DNA of 64,000 nucleotides from Streptomyces eurocidicus (GCF_002891295.1 NZ_LGUI01000008.1:1-64000); one strand, 5' to 3'; numbered from the stretch's first letter, positions 7,660 to 16,683 are shown. Notes: generated from the letters alone by a model not told the origin. Translations and numbers: made by a program.

Positions 7660-8466
7660 TCAGCGCGCGTCGTCCGGGAGGAGGCGGGCCAGCGTGCGCA
7701 CCGCGCGGTACTGGAGGGTCTTGATGGCGCCTTCGTTCTTCCCCATGACGCGGGCGGTCTCGGCGACCGAGAGGCCCTGGAGGAAGCGCAGGGTGACGCA
7801 CTCCTGCTGCTGGGGATTGAGCTTGCGCACCGCTTCCAGGAGTGCGGCGTTGGACAGGGATTCCAGGACGGAGTCCTCGGGGCTGCGCTCGACCTCGTTG
7901 GCGTCGAGCATCTCGCCGGTGGTCACCTCGAGCCGGAATCTCGAGGACTTGAAGTGGTCGGCGACCAGGTTGCGGGCGATGGTCACGAGCCAGGCGCCGA
8001 AGTCGCGGCCCTGCCAGGTGAAGGTGCCGATGCGGCGCAGGGCGCGCAGGAACGTCTCACTCGTGAGGTCCTCGGCCGTGGCCCGGCCGCCCACGCGGTA
8101 GTAGATGTAGCGGTAGACCGTGTCGGCGTACTGGTCGTAGAGCCGGCCGAAGGCTTCGGCCTCGCCGGCCTGGGCCCGCTCGACCAGGTCGAGCATGCGG
8201 GCGCTGTCGCTGTCGGCGCTCGGGCGGCGGGTGGTCGTGGGCGCCGTGGACGTACCGGAGCCGGCGCCCCGGCGGGCGCGTCTGCCGACCGCGGCACCGC
8301 TCTCGGCGAGGGCGTAGCAGGGCCCGGCGTAGCGGGGACCGGCGGGGACGGGTGTGGCGAAGGCAGGGACGGCGTACGCGGTGGGGACGAAGCCGCGCAG
8401 ACGGTCGAGGACCGTTGCGCGCAGCGTAGCCAGGCCCGAGGCGTCAACCCCGACGTGTGGGTACAC
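7660..8466 (-). CDS. bldN: ECF-type RNA polymerase sigma factor BldN
   Basis: The 268-residue protein carries ECF regions 2 and 4: AFGRLYDQYADTVYRYIYYR (2.1-2.2), TSETFLRALRRIGTF (2.4) and the HTH QGLSVAETARVMGKNEGAIK (4.2). Before them lies an N-terminal extension of about 86 residues (MYPHVGVDASGLATLRATVL onward). This extension is characteristic of BldN and is removed proteolytically to give the mature sigma factor. BldN directs transcription of bldM and of the chaplin and rodlin genes for the hydrophobic sheath. GTG 8466 has GGGAG close upstream. The order bldN then rsbN matches other streptomycetes. Transcription is known to be repressed by BldD. Confidence 0.95.
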   Translation of the reverse strand: MYPHVGVDASGLATLRATVLDRLRGFVPTAYAVPAFATPVPAGPRYAGPCYALAESGAAVGRRARRGAGSGTSTAPTTTRRPSADSDSARMLDLVERAQAGEAEAFGRLYDQYADTVYRYIYYRVGGRATAEDLTSETFLRALRRIGTFTWQGRDFGAWLVTIARNLVADHFKSSRFRLEVTTGEMLDANEVERSPEDSVLESLSNAALLEAVRKLNPQQQECVTLRFLQGLSVAETARVMGKNEGAIKTLQYRAVRTLARLLPDDAR

Positions 8467-8988
8467 GGGACTCCCAGAGGCAGAGCTTCCATCACGTGCA
8501 GTACGGGACCGTTCACTCGTCGTAGGGACAAGGGGGTACCGGTTTGCGTCTGAGGAGAATAACGCTTCGTACAGGCAGCACTACACCGAGTTGCTCAAAT
8601 CACCGTTTCCGTTCGATCTCTTACCTCTTGGTGACCGATCAAATATCGAACTATGAAAGGAAGTTGACCAGATTTGGCAAGGGTGTGGCCGAATGGGCAG
8701 CGTGTTGTGGCAATCCGGGCAGGGGATGACTGAGGGGGGCCGTGTGAGGGTATGAAGACAGGATTGCCTGAGAGTGACGGGTGATTACGCACCGTGTTCG
8801 ATGGGCCGGGTGGCCGTCGCTCTTCGGTGGCGCGATGTGAGTGTTCCGCGTTGACGCCCGTCAGTGCGGGCCGGAGCCCGTCGGGCGCCCTCCCGGGGGC
8901 CGCCCGCGTTCCCGCCCCTGGCCCCGCCCCCGGTCCCGTCGAAGGCCCGGAGGGCGCGCCGGTCCGGCCGCGCTCCCGGGCCCGGTCG
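8467..8988. promoter_or_regulatory. Non-coding region upstream of bldN
   Basis: This 522-base gap has two parts. Positions 8550-8700 are unusually AT-rich for the genome and should hold the bldN promoter reading leftward; TTGCCA (minus strand, about 8678-8673) with CATAGT about 19 bases downstream is a weak candidate. GTCAC and GTAAG half-sites around 8620-8635 resemble a BldD box but with a six- rather than five-base gap. Positions 8800-8988 are very GC-rich and show nothing recognisable. Confidence 0.4.
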
Positions 8989-9954
8989 TCAGCGCCGGCG
9001 GCGGTGCAGGGCGATCGCCGCGGCGGCGCCGCCCGCGAGCGCGCCGACGCCGGCCGCGGCCGGGATGCCGACCTTGGCCGCCTTGCGGCCCGTACGGTAG
9101 TCGCGCAGCCGCCAGCCGTGCTCGCGCGCGTGCTTGCGCAGCCGGCCGTCGGGGTTGACGGCGTAGGGGTAGCCGACGAGCGACAGCATCGGGATGTCGT
9201 TGGCCGAGTCGCTGTACGCCGCGCAGCGGGCCAGCTCCAGGCCCTCGGCCGCGGCCAGCGCCCGGACGGCCTCGGCCTTCGCGGGGCCGTGCAGCGGCTC
9301 GCCGACGAGCTTGCCGGTGTAGACGCCGCCGATGGACTCGGCGACCGTGCCCAGCGCGCCGGTCAGGCCCAGCCGGCGGGCGATGATCGTCGCGGTCTCG
9401 ATGGGCGCGGCGGTGACCAGCCAGACCTTCTGGCCCGCGTCCAGGTGGGCCTGGGCGAGCGCCCGGGTGCCCGGCCAGATCCGCTCGGCCATGTACTCGT
9501 CGTAGATCTCCTCGCCGATGGACATCAGCTCGGAGACGCGGTGGCCCTGGACGATGGACAGGGCGCTGTCGCGCGCGTCCTGCATGTGCTCGGGGTCCTC
9601 GACGCCCGCGAGCCGGAACCACGCCTGCTGCCACGCGAAGCGCGCCAGCTCGCGCTTGCGGAAGAAGTGCCGCTTGTAGAGGCCGCGGCCGAAGTGGAAC
9701 AGCGCGGCGCCCTGCATGACCGTGTTGTCGAGGTCGAAGAAGGCGGCCGCCCGTACGTCACCGACGACGGGGAACTCGGGCTCGGCGGGGGCCCCGGCCT
9801 CCGCGGTCTCCTCCGCGGCGCGCGCGGCGGCCTCCGCGGCCTCCTCGTTCTCCTGCGCGGACTTGCGGGCTGCCTCCGCCGCGGCCTCGCCGGCCAGCAC
9901 GCTGCGTGCCGTGGCGGAGCGCCTGCGCGGAGTGATCCATCCCAGTGCGGCCAT
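8989..9954 (-). CDS. HAD-IB family hydrolase (phosphoserine phosphatase-like)
   Basis: The 321-residue protein has motif I AAFFDLDNTVM near residue 70, motif II VTAAP near residue 175, and motif III/IV AYSDSANDIPML near residue 245. These place it in HAD subfamily IB, with SerB-like phosphatases and related enzymes fused to or working with acyltransferases. An Ala/Glu-rich stretch of about 55 residues precedes the domain. A C-terminal hydrophobic Ala/Gly segment followed by HRRRR suggests a membrane tail. The start ATG 9954 (MAALGWITPRRR) matches the family; an upstream GTG at 10017 would add 21 residues. It reads in the same direction as bldN and downstream of the glutaredoxin gene. The substrate is unknown. 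Confidence 0.85.
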   Translation of the reverse strand: MAALGWITPRRRSATARSVLAGEAAAEAARKSAQENEEAAEAAARAAEETAEAGAPAEPEFPVVGDVRAAAFFDLDNTVMQGAALFHFGRGLYKRHFFRKRELARFAWQQAWFRLAGVEDPEHMQDARDSALSIVQGHRVSELMSIGEEIYDEYMAERIWPGTRALAQAHLDAGQKVWLVTAAPIETATIIARRLGLTGALGTVAESIGGVYTGKLVGEPLHGPAKAEAVRALAAAEGLELARCAAYSDSANDIPMLSLVGYPYAVNPDGRLRKHAREHGWRLRDYRTGRKAAKVGIPAAAGVGALAGGAAAAIALHRRRR

Positions 9955-10080
9955 ATGGGGAGCATAGCCAGTGTGTTCGGGGTAACCGGAGCCGGGACGA
10001 CTCGGCGGTGTGAACATCCTGCGACGGTCCCGTCACTCCCCGCGCGCCGGAGGGGCCGGTGCGCCCCGCCGCCCCGCGGG

Positions 10081-10368
10081 TCAGCCGCCCAGCGCGCGCC
10101 GCAGCCGTGCCGGGTCGACCCGCCAGAAGTCGTGCTGCGCGCCGTCGACCAGGATCACCGGGATCTGCTCCCAGTACTTGCGGTGAAGTTCCTCGTCCCG
10201 GGTGATGTCCTTCTTCTCCCAGCGGGCGCCCAGCTCGCCGCAGACCTCGGTGATGACGGCCTCGGCGGCGTCGCAGAGATGACAACCGGGCTTGCCGATC
10301 AGGGTGACCGTGCTGTCGGCGGGGTTCTTACGGGCGCGGCGGCCCAGCAGCGGAGTCATGGCGGTCAT
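10081..10368 (-). CDS. Glutaredoxin-family thioredoxin-fold protein
   Basis: The 95-residue protein has a GKPGCHLC redox motif (Cys-X-X-Cys near residues 29-32) and a cis-proline segment QIPVILVDG typical of the glutaredoxin-like DUF836 group. It probably acts in cytoplasmic thiol-disulphide exchange. It is divergent from rex, with the Rex operator about 270 bases away. ATG 10359, three codons in, is an alternative start. Confidence 0.85.
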   Translation of the reverse strand: MTAMTPLLGRRARKNPADSTVTLIGKPGCHLCDAAEAVITEVCGELGARWEKKDITRDEELHRKYWEQIPVILVDGAQHDFWRVDPARLRRALGG

Positions 10369-10637
10369 TGTGCCGCGCCCGTCCGCCGAGGATCGAAACG
10401 TCCCGAATGGGTGCCTGAGTCGACTACCATCATGTGTCGATTTGTCGGTGAGTGGGTCAGGGAGACGGGGAGTGTGGGCGCGTGTTCCCGTCGGTGCACC
10501 CCGGGTGTCGGGCCCGCTCGCGCGGCTCCCTCGAACGCGGCCTTCCGCTTGGTCGCGGGGGTGCGGCCGATGGTTCCCGGATCCGGTCGAAACTCCGCGT
10601 GACGCCGGTCACTTTGCCCGGACAAAGCGGACACCAT

Positions 10638-10668
10638 CTTTGTGCACGCGTTCACAAAGGCATAGCCT
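10638..10668 (+). promoter_or_regulatory. Rex operator (ROP) overlapping the rex-hem promoter
   Basis: The 22-bp near-perfect palindrome CTTTGTG CACGCG TTCACAAAG (10638-10659) matches the Rex operator consensus TGTGAAC-N-GTTCACA in arms and spacing, with one mismatched pair. TTGTGC (10640-10645), 17 bases and TAGCCT (10663-10668) form a plausible promoter whose -35 lies inside the operator. NADH-free Rex bound here would block RNA polymerase. This gives redox autoregulation of rex and the downstream haem genes. Confidence 0.9.
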
Positions 10669-10733
10669 GCGTTCGACGGGGCGGTCCTGGGACGAGGTGC
10701 CGCCCGCAGCCCCGCTCTACCCGCAGGAGCACC

Positions 10734-11513
10734 GTGGCAACTGGCCGAACTCACCGACCGGCGACCCGAAGCCGAGGGATTCCCGAGGCCACCGTCGCCC
10801 GGCTACCGCTGTATCTGCGTGCACTGACGGCGCTCTCCGAGCGCTCGGTGCCCACGGTCTCCTCCGAGGAACTCGCGACCGCTGCGGGCGTCAATTCCGC
10901 CAAGCTCCGCAAGGACTTCAGCTACCTCGGCTCGTACGGCACCCGCGGTGTCGGCTACGACGTCGAGTACCTCGTCTACCAGATCTCCCGTGAGCTCGGC
11001 CTGACCCAGGACTGGCCGGTCGTCATCGTCGGCATCGGCAACCTCGGCGCCGCGCTCGCCAACTACGGCGGCTTCGCCTCGCGCGGGTTCCGTGTCGCGG
11101 CCCTGATCGACGCGGACCCGGCCATGGCCGGCAAGCCGGTCGCCGGGCTGCCCGTGCGCCACACCGACGAGCTCGAAGCGATCATCAGCGACAACGGCGT
11201 GTCGATCGGCGTCATCGCCACCCCCGCCGGCGCCGCCCAGCAGGTCTGCGACCGGCTCGTCGCCGCCGGGGTCACCTCGATCCTCAACTTCGCGCCCACC
11301 GTCCTCTCCGTCCCGGAGGGCGTGGACGTCCGTAAGGTCGACCTCTCCATCGAGCTGCAGATCCTCGCCTTCCACGAGCAGCGCAAGGCCGGCGAGGACA
11401 GCGCGTCCGCCGCCGCGACGGCGTCGGCCGCCCGCTCGGGTGCGGGCGGCGTCCGCTCCTCGGCGAGCCGGAAGGGCCCGGACGGGGATGTCCCCGCCGT
11501 GATGCCGGCATGA
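10734..11513 (+). CDS. rex: Redox-sensing transcriptional repressor Rex
   Basis: The 259-residue protein starts at GTG 10734 (MATGRTHRPATRSRG), matching S. coelicolor Rex. An N-terminal winged helix (LRALTALSERSVPTVSSEEL then NSAKLRKDFSYLGSYGTRGV) binds DNA. A Rossmann domain with VVIVGIGNLGAAL binds NAD(H), and a swapped C-terminal helix ends near LQILAFHEQRKAG. NAD+ favours DNA binding and NADH releases it, so target genes rise when the respiratory chain is starved of oxygen. A Ser/Ala/Gly-rich tail of about 45 residues is typical of streptomycete Rex. The stop overlaps the hemA ATG by four bases. A Rex operator lies 75 bases upstream. Confidence 0.98.
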   Translation: MATGRTHRPATRSRGIPEATVARLPLYLRALTALSERSVPTVSSEELATAAGVNSAKLRKDFSYLGSYGTRGVGYDVEYLVYQISRELGLTQDWPVVIVGIGNLGAALANYGGFASRGFRVAALIDADPAMAGKPVAGLPVRHTDELEAIISDNGVSIGVIATPAGAAQQVCDRLVAAGVTSILNFAPTVLSVPEGVDVRKVDLSIELQILAFHEQRKAGEDSASAAATASAARSGAGGVRSSASRKGPDGDVPAVMPA

Positions 11514-12919
11514 GCCTGCTGGTCGTCGGACTGAGCCACCGCAGTGCGCCGGTGAGCGTGCTGGAGCGCGCCGCCCTCACGCGTGACGCGCAGGCCAAGC
11601 TGGTCCAGGACACCCTCGCGGCGGAGCCCGCCACCGAGGCGACGGTCCTGGCCACCTGCAACCGCATCGAGCTCTACGCCGACGTGGACAAGTTCCACGC
11701 GGGCGTCGCCGAGCTGTCCACGCTGCTCGCCCAGCACACGGGCGTCGGACTGGACGAGCTCACTCCGTATCTTTACGTGCACTACGAGGACCGGGCCGTC
11801 CACCACCTCTTCTCGGTGGCCTGCGGGCTGGACTCCATGGTCGTCGGCGAGGGCCAGATCCTCGGCCAGATCAAGGACGCCCTCGCGCTCGGCCAGGAGC
11901 TGCACACCGCGGGCCGGCTGCTGAACGACCTCTTCCAGCAGGCCCTGCGGGTCGGCAAGCGCGCCCACAGCGAGACCGGCATCGACCGGGCCGGGCAGTC
12001 CCTGGTCACCTTCGGGCTGGAGCAGCTCGCGGCCGGCGGCGCCGTGCCCGAGTGGGCTCTGGGCAAGCGCGCCCTCGTCATCGGCGCGGGTTCGATGTCC
12101 TCCCTCGCGGCGGCCACGCTCGCGCGCGCGGGCGTGGCGCACGTGGCCATCGCCAACCGCACCGCCGAGCGGGCCCGCCGGCTGGCCGCGATCCTCACCG
12201 AGCCCGGCGGCCCCGGAGCCGCCGGCTTCACGGCCGAGGCCGTGGAGATGACCGCCGTCGCCGAGGAGCTCTCCCGCGCCGACGTCGTGGTGTCCTGCAC
12301 GGGCGCGACCGGCCTGGTGCTGACCGCCGAGGCCGTCCGGGGCGCCCTCGCGGCCCGTACCGCCGGCGCCGTCGTGCCCCGGCAGAACGGTGACGCGAAG
12401 GCCGTGCGCCTCGCGCTGCTCGACCTCGCCATGCCCCGCGACATCGACGCCGCCGCCCACCGCATCGAGGGCACCCGGCTCGTCGACATCGAGTCGCTGG
12501 CCGAGGCGTCCGCCGACGCGCCCATGGCCGCCGACGTCGACCAGGTGCGCACCATCGTCTCGGACGAGGTCGCCGCCTTCGGCGCCGCCCAGCGGGCCGC
12601 GCACATCACCCCCACCGTGGTCGCCCTGCGCACCATGGCCGCGGACGTCGTCGCGAGCGAGATCGCCCGGCTGGACGGCCGCCTGCCCGACCTCGACGAC
12701 AAGCAGCGCGCGGAGATCACGCAGACCGTGCGCCGCGTCGTCGACAAGCTCCTGCACGCGCCCACCGTGCGCGTCAAGGAGCTGGCCGCCACCCCCGGCG
12801 GCGCCGGCTACGCCGACGCGCTGCGCGAGCTGTTCGACCTGGACCCGCAGGCGGTCGCCGCGGTCAGCCGGGCCGACTCGCGCGCCGACACGCACACCAC
12901 AGCACGGGAGCCAGCATGA
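11510..12919 (+). CDS. hemA: Glutamyl-tRNA reductase
   Basis: The 469-residue enzyme reduces glutamyl-tRNA(Glu) to glutamate-1-semialdehyde with NADPH, the first step of the C5 haem pathway. The catalytic cysteine is Cys50 in LATCNRIELY. The tRNA/substrate region VVGEGQILGQIK lies near residue 110, the NADPH-binding loop VIGAGSMSSLAA near 190, and the dimerisation domain at the C-terminus. The protein is longer than the roughly 420 residues of E. coli HemA, mainly by small insertions in the NADPH domain, as usual in actinomycetes. Both ends overlap neighbouring genes by ATGA, indicating translational coupling in the Rex-controlled operon. Confidence 0.97.
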   Translation: MSLLVVGLSHRSAPVSVLERAALTRDAQAKLVQDTLAAEPATEATVLATCNRIELYADVDKFHAGVAELSTLLAQHTGVGLDELTPYLYVHYEDRAVHHLFSVACGLDSMVVGEGQILGQIKDALALGQELHTAGRLLNDLFQQALRVGKRAHSETGIDRAGQSLVTFGLEQLAAGGAVPEWALGKRALVIGAGSMSSLAAATLARAGVAHVAIANRTAERARRLAAILTEPGGPGAAGFTAEAVEMTAVAEELSRADVVVSCTGATGLVLTAEAVRGALAARTAGAVVPRQNGDAKAVRLALLDLAMPRDIDAAAHRIEGTRLVDIESLAEASADAPMAADVDQVRTIVSDEVAAFGAAQRAAHITPTVVALRTMAADVVASEIARLDGRLPDLDDKQRAEITQTVRRVVDKLLHAPTVRVKELAATPGGAGYADALRELFDLDPQAVAAVSRADSRADTHTTAREPA

Positions 12920-13884
12920 CCGACACCTCTACGCGCCCGCTGCGCCTCGGCACCCGCCGGAGCAAGCTCGCCATGGCCCAGTCCGGGCAGGTGGCGGAGA
13001 CCGTGCGGCAGCTGACCGGCCGCCCCGTGGAACTGGTCGAGATCACCACCTACGGCGATGTCTCGCGTGAGTCCCTCGCGCAGATCGGCGGCACCGGGGT
13101 CTTCGTCTCCGCGCTGCGCGACGCGCTGCTCGCGGGCGAGATCGACCTCGCGGTGCACTCGCTGAAGGACCTGCCGACCGCGCAGCCGGACGACCTCGTC
13201 CTGGCCGCGATCCCGGTCCGCGAGGACCCGCGCGATGTGCTGATCGCCCGCGACGGGCTGACCTTCGAGCGGCTGCCGAAGGGCGCCCGGATCGGCACCG
13301 GTTCGCCGCGCCGCACGGCGCAGCTCAACGCCTGGGCGCGGTCGCTCGGCCTCGACATCGAGACCGTGCCGATCCGCGGCAACATCGACACCCGCGTCGG
13401 CTTCGTCACCGACGGAGAGCTGGACGCCGTCGTGCTGGCCGCCGCGGGTCTCGCCCGAATCGGTCGGACCGAGGACATCACCGAGTTCCTCGACCCCGAC
13501 GCAGTTCTGCCCGCCCCCGGCCAGGGGGCCCTGGCAGTCGAGTGCGCAGCCACCAACGCGCAGCTCGTCGCCCGGCTCGCCGAGCTCGACGACCCGTACA
13601 CCCGGGTCGCCGTGACCGCCGAGCGATCCCTGCTCGCCGCCCTGGAGGCCGGCTGCTCCGCACCCGTGGGTGCGTTGGCCGACCTGTTGGTTGACGGGCA
13701 GGTTGTCACCGAAATGCGCCTGCGCGGCGTCGTCGGCTCGACCGACGGCAAGACGCTGGTGCAGCTGTCCACCACCGGCCCCGTGCCGTCGTCCAGCGAA
13801 GAAGCCGTGGCCCTGGGCCGCGAGCTCGCCGCAGCGATGCTCGACAAGGGTGCGGCCGGTCTTATGGGGGAGCGAGCACTTTGA
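12916..13884 (+). CDS. hemC: Hydroxymethylbilane synthase (porphobilinogen deaminase)
   Basis: The 322-residue enzyme joins four porphobilinogen molecules into hydroxymethylbilane. Signatures are RLGTRRSKLAMAQ at the N-terminus, the substrate and cofactor loops HSLKDLPT and IGTGSPRRTAQL, and Cys247 in LEAGCSAPVG, which carries the dipyrromethane cofactor. It overlaps hemA (ATGA) and the TTG start of hemD (TTGA), so its output is co-ordinated with both. Confidence 0.97.
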   Translation: MTDTSTRPLRLGTRRSKLAMAQSGQVAETVRQLTGRPVELVEITTYGDVSRESLAQIGGTGVFVSALRDALLAGEIDLAVHSLKDLPTAQPDDLVLAAIPVREDPRDVLIARDGLTFERLPKGARIGTGSPRRTAQLNAWARSLGLDIETVPIRGNIDTRVGFVTDGELDAVVLAAAGLARIGRTEDITEFLDPDAVLPAPGQGALAVECAATNAQLVARLAELDDPYTRVAVTAERSLLAALEAGCSAPVGALADLLVDGQVVTEMRLRGVVGSTDGKTLVQLSTTGPVPSSSEEAVALGRELAAAMLDKGAAGLMGERAL

Positions 13885-15533
13885 ACCCCACCGCCCCGAA
13901 CCACCCCGTGCACGGGCACGTCACCTTTCTCGGTGCCGGCCCCGGAGACCCGGGACTGCTGACGCTGCGCGCCGTGGAGGCACTCGCGGCAGCGGACGTC
14001 CTGATCGCCGATCCGCAGGTGCTCGACGTGGTGCGCGTGCACGCGCGCGCCCATGTGGACATGCCTGCGCAGACGGTTACTGATGAGTCATCAAAAACCG
14101 CTGGCGTCCCCGCCCTTAGGGACACCGCCAATCTTGTCATGACGGCCGCGCGCAGCGGCAGGCGGGTCGTCCGTGCCGTCCTCGGCGACCCCGGTCTCGA
14201 CGGCCACGCGGCCGACGAGATGCTGTCCTGCGCCACCGAGGGCATCACCTTCGAGGTGGTGCCGGGCGTCGCCACGGCCGTCGGCGTGCCCGCCTACGCC
14301 GGAGTGCCGCTGCGCGACGGCAAGGGCCGCGCGGACGTCCGCTTCGTCGACGCCCGCACCGCCTCGGCCACCTGCTGGGCCGAGGTCGGCGCGAGCGAGG
14401 TCACGGCCGTCGTCTCGACCACCCTCGACTCGGTCGTCGCGGCCGCCGCCGAGCTGGTCTCCGCCGGGCGCAGGCCCGACACCCCGATGACCGTCACCGT
14501 CGCCGGCACCACCACCCGCCAGCGCACCTGGACCGCCACCCTGGGCAGCCTCGCCCAGGTCCTCAAGGCGGCGAAGGTCCTGCCGTCCCCGGACGGCGGC
14601 CAGCCCGTCATAGCCGTGGTCGGCGAGCGCAGCGCGGCCGCGCAGCGCGACCCGCTCTCGTGGTTCGAGTCCAAGCCGCTGTTCGGCTGGAACGTCCTCG
14701 TGCCGCGCACCAAGGAGCAGGCCGCCTCGCTCTCCGACCAGCTCCGTTCGTACGGCGCCGTGCCCAGCGAGGTCCCGACCATCGCGGTCGAGCCGCCGCG
14801 CACTCCGCAGCAGATGGAGCGCGCGGTCAAGGGCCTGGTCACCGGCCGCTACGAGTGGATCGCCTTCACCTCCGTCAACGCCGTCAAGGCGGTGCGCGAG
14901 AAGTTCGAGGAGTACGGGCTCGACGCGCGCGCCTTCGCCGGCATCAAGGTCGCAGCCGTCGGCGAGCAGACCGCCAGGTCGCTGGTCGAGTTCGGTGTGA
15001 AGCCCGACCTGGTGCCCAGCGGCGAGCAGTCGGCCGCCGGTCTCCTGGAGGACTGGCCGCCCTACGACCCGGTCTTCGACCCGATCGACCGCGTCTTCCT
15101 GCCGCGCGCCGACATCGCCACCGAGACCCTGGTGGCGGGCCTGATCGAGCTGGGCTGGGAGGTCGACGACGTCACCGCCTACCGGACCGTCCGGGCCTCG
15201 CCGCCGCCGGCCGAGACCCGTGAGGCGATCAAGGGCGGTGGCTTCGACGCGGTGCTGTTCACCTCGTCGAGCACCGTGCGGAACTTGGTCGGCATCGCCG
15301 GCAAGCCCCACAATGTCACCGTCATCGCCTGCATCGGCCCGGCCACCGCGAAGACCGCGGAGGAGCACGGCCTGCGGGTGGACGTGCTGTCGCCCGAGCC
15401 CTCGGTGCACAAGCTCGCCGAGGCGCTCGCGGACTTCGGCGCGGCCCGGCGAGACGCGGCCCTGGAGGCCGGCGACCCGGTCACGCGCCCCAGTGAGCGG
15501 CGGCCCGGATCGCGTAGAAGGGCACGGAGTTGA
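13881..15533 (+). CDS. hemD: Bifunctional uroporphyrinogen-III C-methyltransferase / uroporphyrinogen-III synthase
   Basis: This 550-residue fusion has an N-terminal SAM-dependent methyltransferase-like domain (residues 1 to about 255; VTFLGAGPGDPGLLTLRAVE) and a C-terminal HemD domain (about 270-530; WNVLVPRTKEQA, FTSVNAVKAV, FTSSSTVRNL). The second domain cyclises hydroxymethylbilane to uroporphyrinogen III. The first, if active, starts the sirohaem/cobalamin branch. A short AT-richer patch near 14080-14130 falls where the methyltransferase glycine-rich loops would lie, and parts of that domain look weakly conserved, so its activity is less certain. It starts at TTG and overlaps both neighbours by four bases. 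Confidence 0.93.
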   Translation: MNPTAPNHPVHGHVTFLGAGPGDPGLLTLRAVEALAAADVLIADPQVLDVVRVHARAHVDMPAQTVTDESSKTAGVPALRDTANLVMTAARSGRRVVRAVLGDPGLDGHAADEMLSCATEGITFEVVPGVATAVGVPAYAGVPLRDGKGRADVRFVDARTASATCWAEVGASEVTAVVSTTLDSVVAAAAELVSAGRRPDTPMTVTVAGTTTRQRTWTATLGSLAQVLKAAKVLPSPDGGQPVIAVVGERSAAAQRDPLSWFESKPLFGWNVLVPRTKEQAASLSDQLRSYGAVPSEVPTIAVEPPRTPQQMERAVKGLVTGRYEWIAFTSVNAVKAVREKFEEYGLDARAFAGIKVAAVGEQTARSLVEFGVKPDLVPSGEQSAAGLLEDWPPYDPVFDPIDRVFLPRADIATETLVAGLIELGWEVDDVTAYRTVRASPPPAETREAIKGGGFDAVLFTSSSTVRNLVGIAGKPHNVTVIACIGPATAKTAEEHGLRVDVLSPEPSVHKLAEALADFGAARRDAALEAGDPVTRPSERRPGSRRRARS

Positions 15534-16528
15534 GCACCACTTACGGCACGTTCCCGGGGTCCCGTCCCCGGCGCCTGCGCACCACCCCCGCCATGCGCCG
15601 CATGGTGGCGGAGACCCGGCTGCACCCGGCCGACCTGATCCTTCCCGCCTTTGTGCGGGAGGGCGCCCGGGAGCCGGTGCCGATCTCCGCCATGCCCGGG
15701 GTCGTCCAGCACACCCGGGACACGCTGCGGAAGGCGGCCGTCGAGGCGCTGGCGGCCGGGGTCGCCGGGATCATGCTCTTCGGCGTGCCCGAGGACGCCA
15801 AGAAGGACGCGGCCGGCACCGCCGGCACCGACCCCGACGGCATCCTCCAGGTCGCCATCCGGGACGTGAGGGCCGAGGTCGGCGACGACCTCATCATCAT
15901 GTCCGACCTGTGCCTGGACGAGTACACCGACCACGGCCACTGCGGGGTCCTCGACGCCGCGGGCCGGGTGGACAACGACGCCACGCTGGAGCGCTACGCC
16001 GAGATGGCGCAGGTCCAGGCGGACGCCGGCGTCCATGTGGTCGGCCCCAGCGGCATGATGGACGGTCAGGTCGGCGTCGTCCGCGACGCGCTCGACCAGA
16101 CCGGCCACGAGGACGTCTCGATCCTCGCCTACACCGTGAAGTACGCCTCCGCGTTCTACGGCCCCTTCCGGGAGGCCGTCGGCTCGTCGCTCCAGGGCGA
16201 CCGCAAGACGTACCAGCAGGACCCGGCCAACGTCCGGGAGTCGCTGCGCGAGCTCGCGCTCGACCTCGCCGAGGGCGCGGACATGGTCATGGTCAAGCCG
16301 GCCCTGCCGTACCTGGACGTCCTCGCCAAGGTCGCGGAGGCCGTCGACGTGCCGGTCGCCGCGTACCAGATCAGCGGCGAGTACGCGATGGTCGAGGCCG
16401 CCGCCGCCAACGGCTGGATCGACCGCGACCGGGCGATCATGGAGACCCTCACGGGCGTCAAGCGCGCCGGGGCGAACATGATCCTCACCTACTGGGCGAC
16501 CGAGGTCGCGCGGCGGCTCGGGGCTTAG
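15530..16528 (+). CDS. hemB: Porphobilinogen synthase (delta-aminolevulinic acid dehydratase)
   Basis: The 332-residue enzyme condenses two 5-aminolevulinate molecules to porphobilinogen. The Schiff-base lysines are Lys204 (TVKYASAFYGPF) and Lys256 (MVKPALPYLD). The metal-binding region is DLCLDEYTDHGHCG, the Asp-rich form, suggesting Mg rather than a Zn/Cys site. It begins at TTG overlapping hemD and is the last gene before a strong terminator. hemB therefore ends a five-gene Rex operon covering every step from charged tRNA to uroporphyrinogen III except HemL, which is encoded at 31.3 kb. Confidence 0.97.
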   Translation: MSTTYGTFPGSRPRRLRTTPAMRRMVAETRLHPADLILPAFVREGAREPVPISAMPGVVQHTRDTLRKAAVEALAAGVAGIMLFGVPEDAKKDAAGTAGTDPDGILQVAIRDVRAEVGDDLIIMSDLCLDEYTDHGHCGVLDAAGRVDNDATLERYAEMAQVQADAGVHVVGPSGMMDGQVGVVRDALDQTGHEDVSILAYTVKYASAFYGPFREAVGSSLQGDRKTYQQDPANVRESLRELALDLAEGADMVMVKPALPYLDVLAKVAEAVDVPVAAYQISGEYAMVEAAAANGWIDRDRAIMETLTGVKRAGANMILTYWATEVARRLGA

Positions 16529-16555
16529 GGGCACCGGGCGCCGGAGTCACGGCGA

Positions 16556-16597
16556 GGAGCCGGGGGCGACCGTATCCGTACGGTCGCCCCCGGCTCC
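16556..16597 (+). terminator. Terminator of the rex-hem operon
   Basis: A perfect 19-bp stem (16556-16574 with 16579-16597) with a TCCG loop lies 28 bases after the hemB stop. It is not followed by a T-run, which is usual in Streptomyces. Confidence 0.9.
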
Positions 16598-16683
16598 TCC
16601 CGTTCCCGGCCCGCTCCCGCCACGGCGGGCGAGCCGATGCTCTACGGTGTGTGCCACGCCACTCACGCAACGGAGGCGCGGGC

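Noticed and set aside
8774..8788. BldD operator GTGAC-N5-ATTAC upstream of bldN
   Set aside because: Spacing is right, but the inner consensus bases do not match and one half-site is imperfect; retained only as a weak possibility in the bldN upstream region entry.
11063..12895. 610-codon open frame antisense to rex-hemA
   Set aside because: It is the usual GC-bias shadow of real genes; low-complexity Gly/Ala/Arg/Val composition and no domains. The same applies to long minus-strand frames at 4133-5329, 4845-6638 and 13050-15410 and the plus-strand extension of lysS to 17374.
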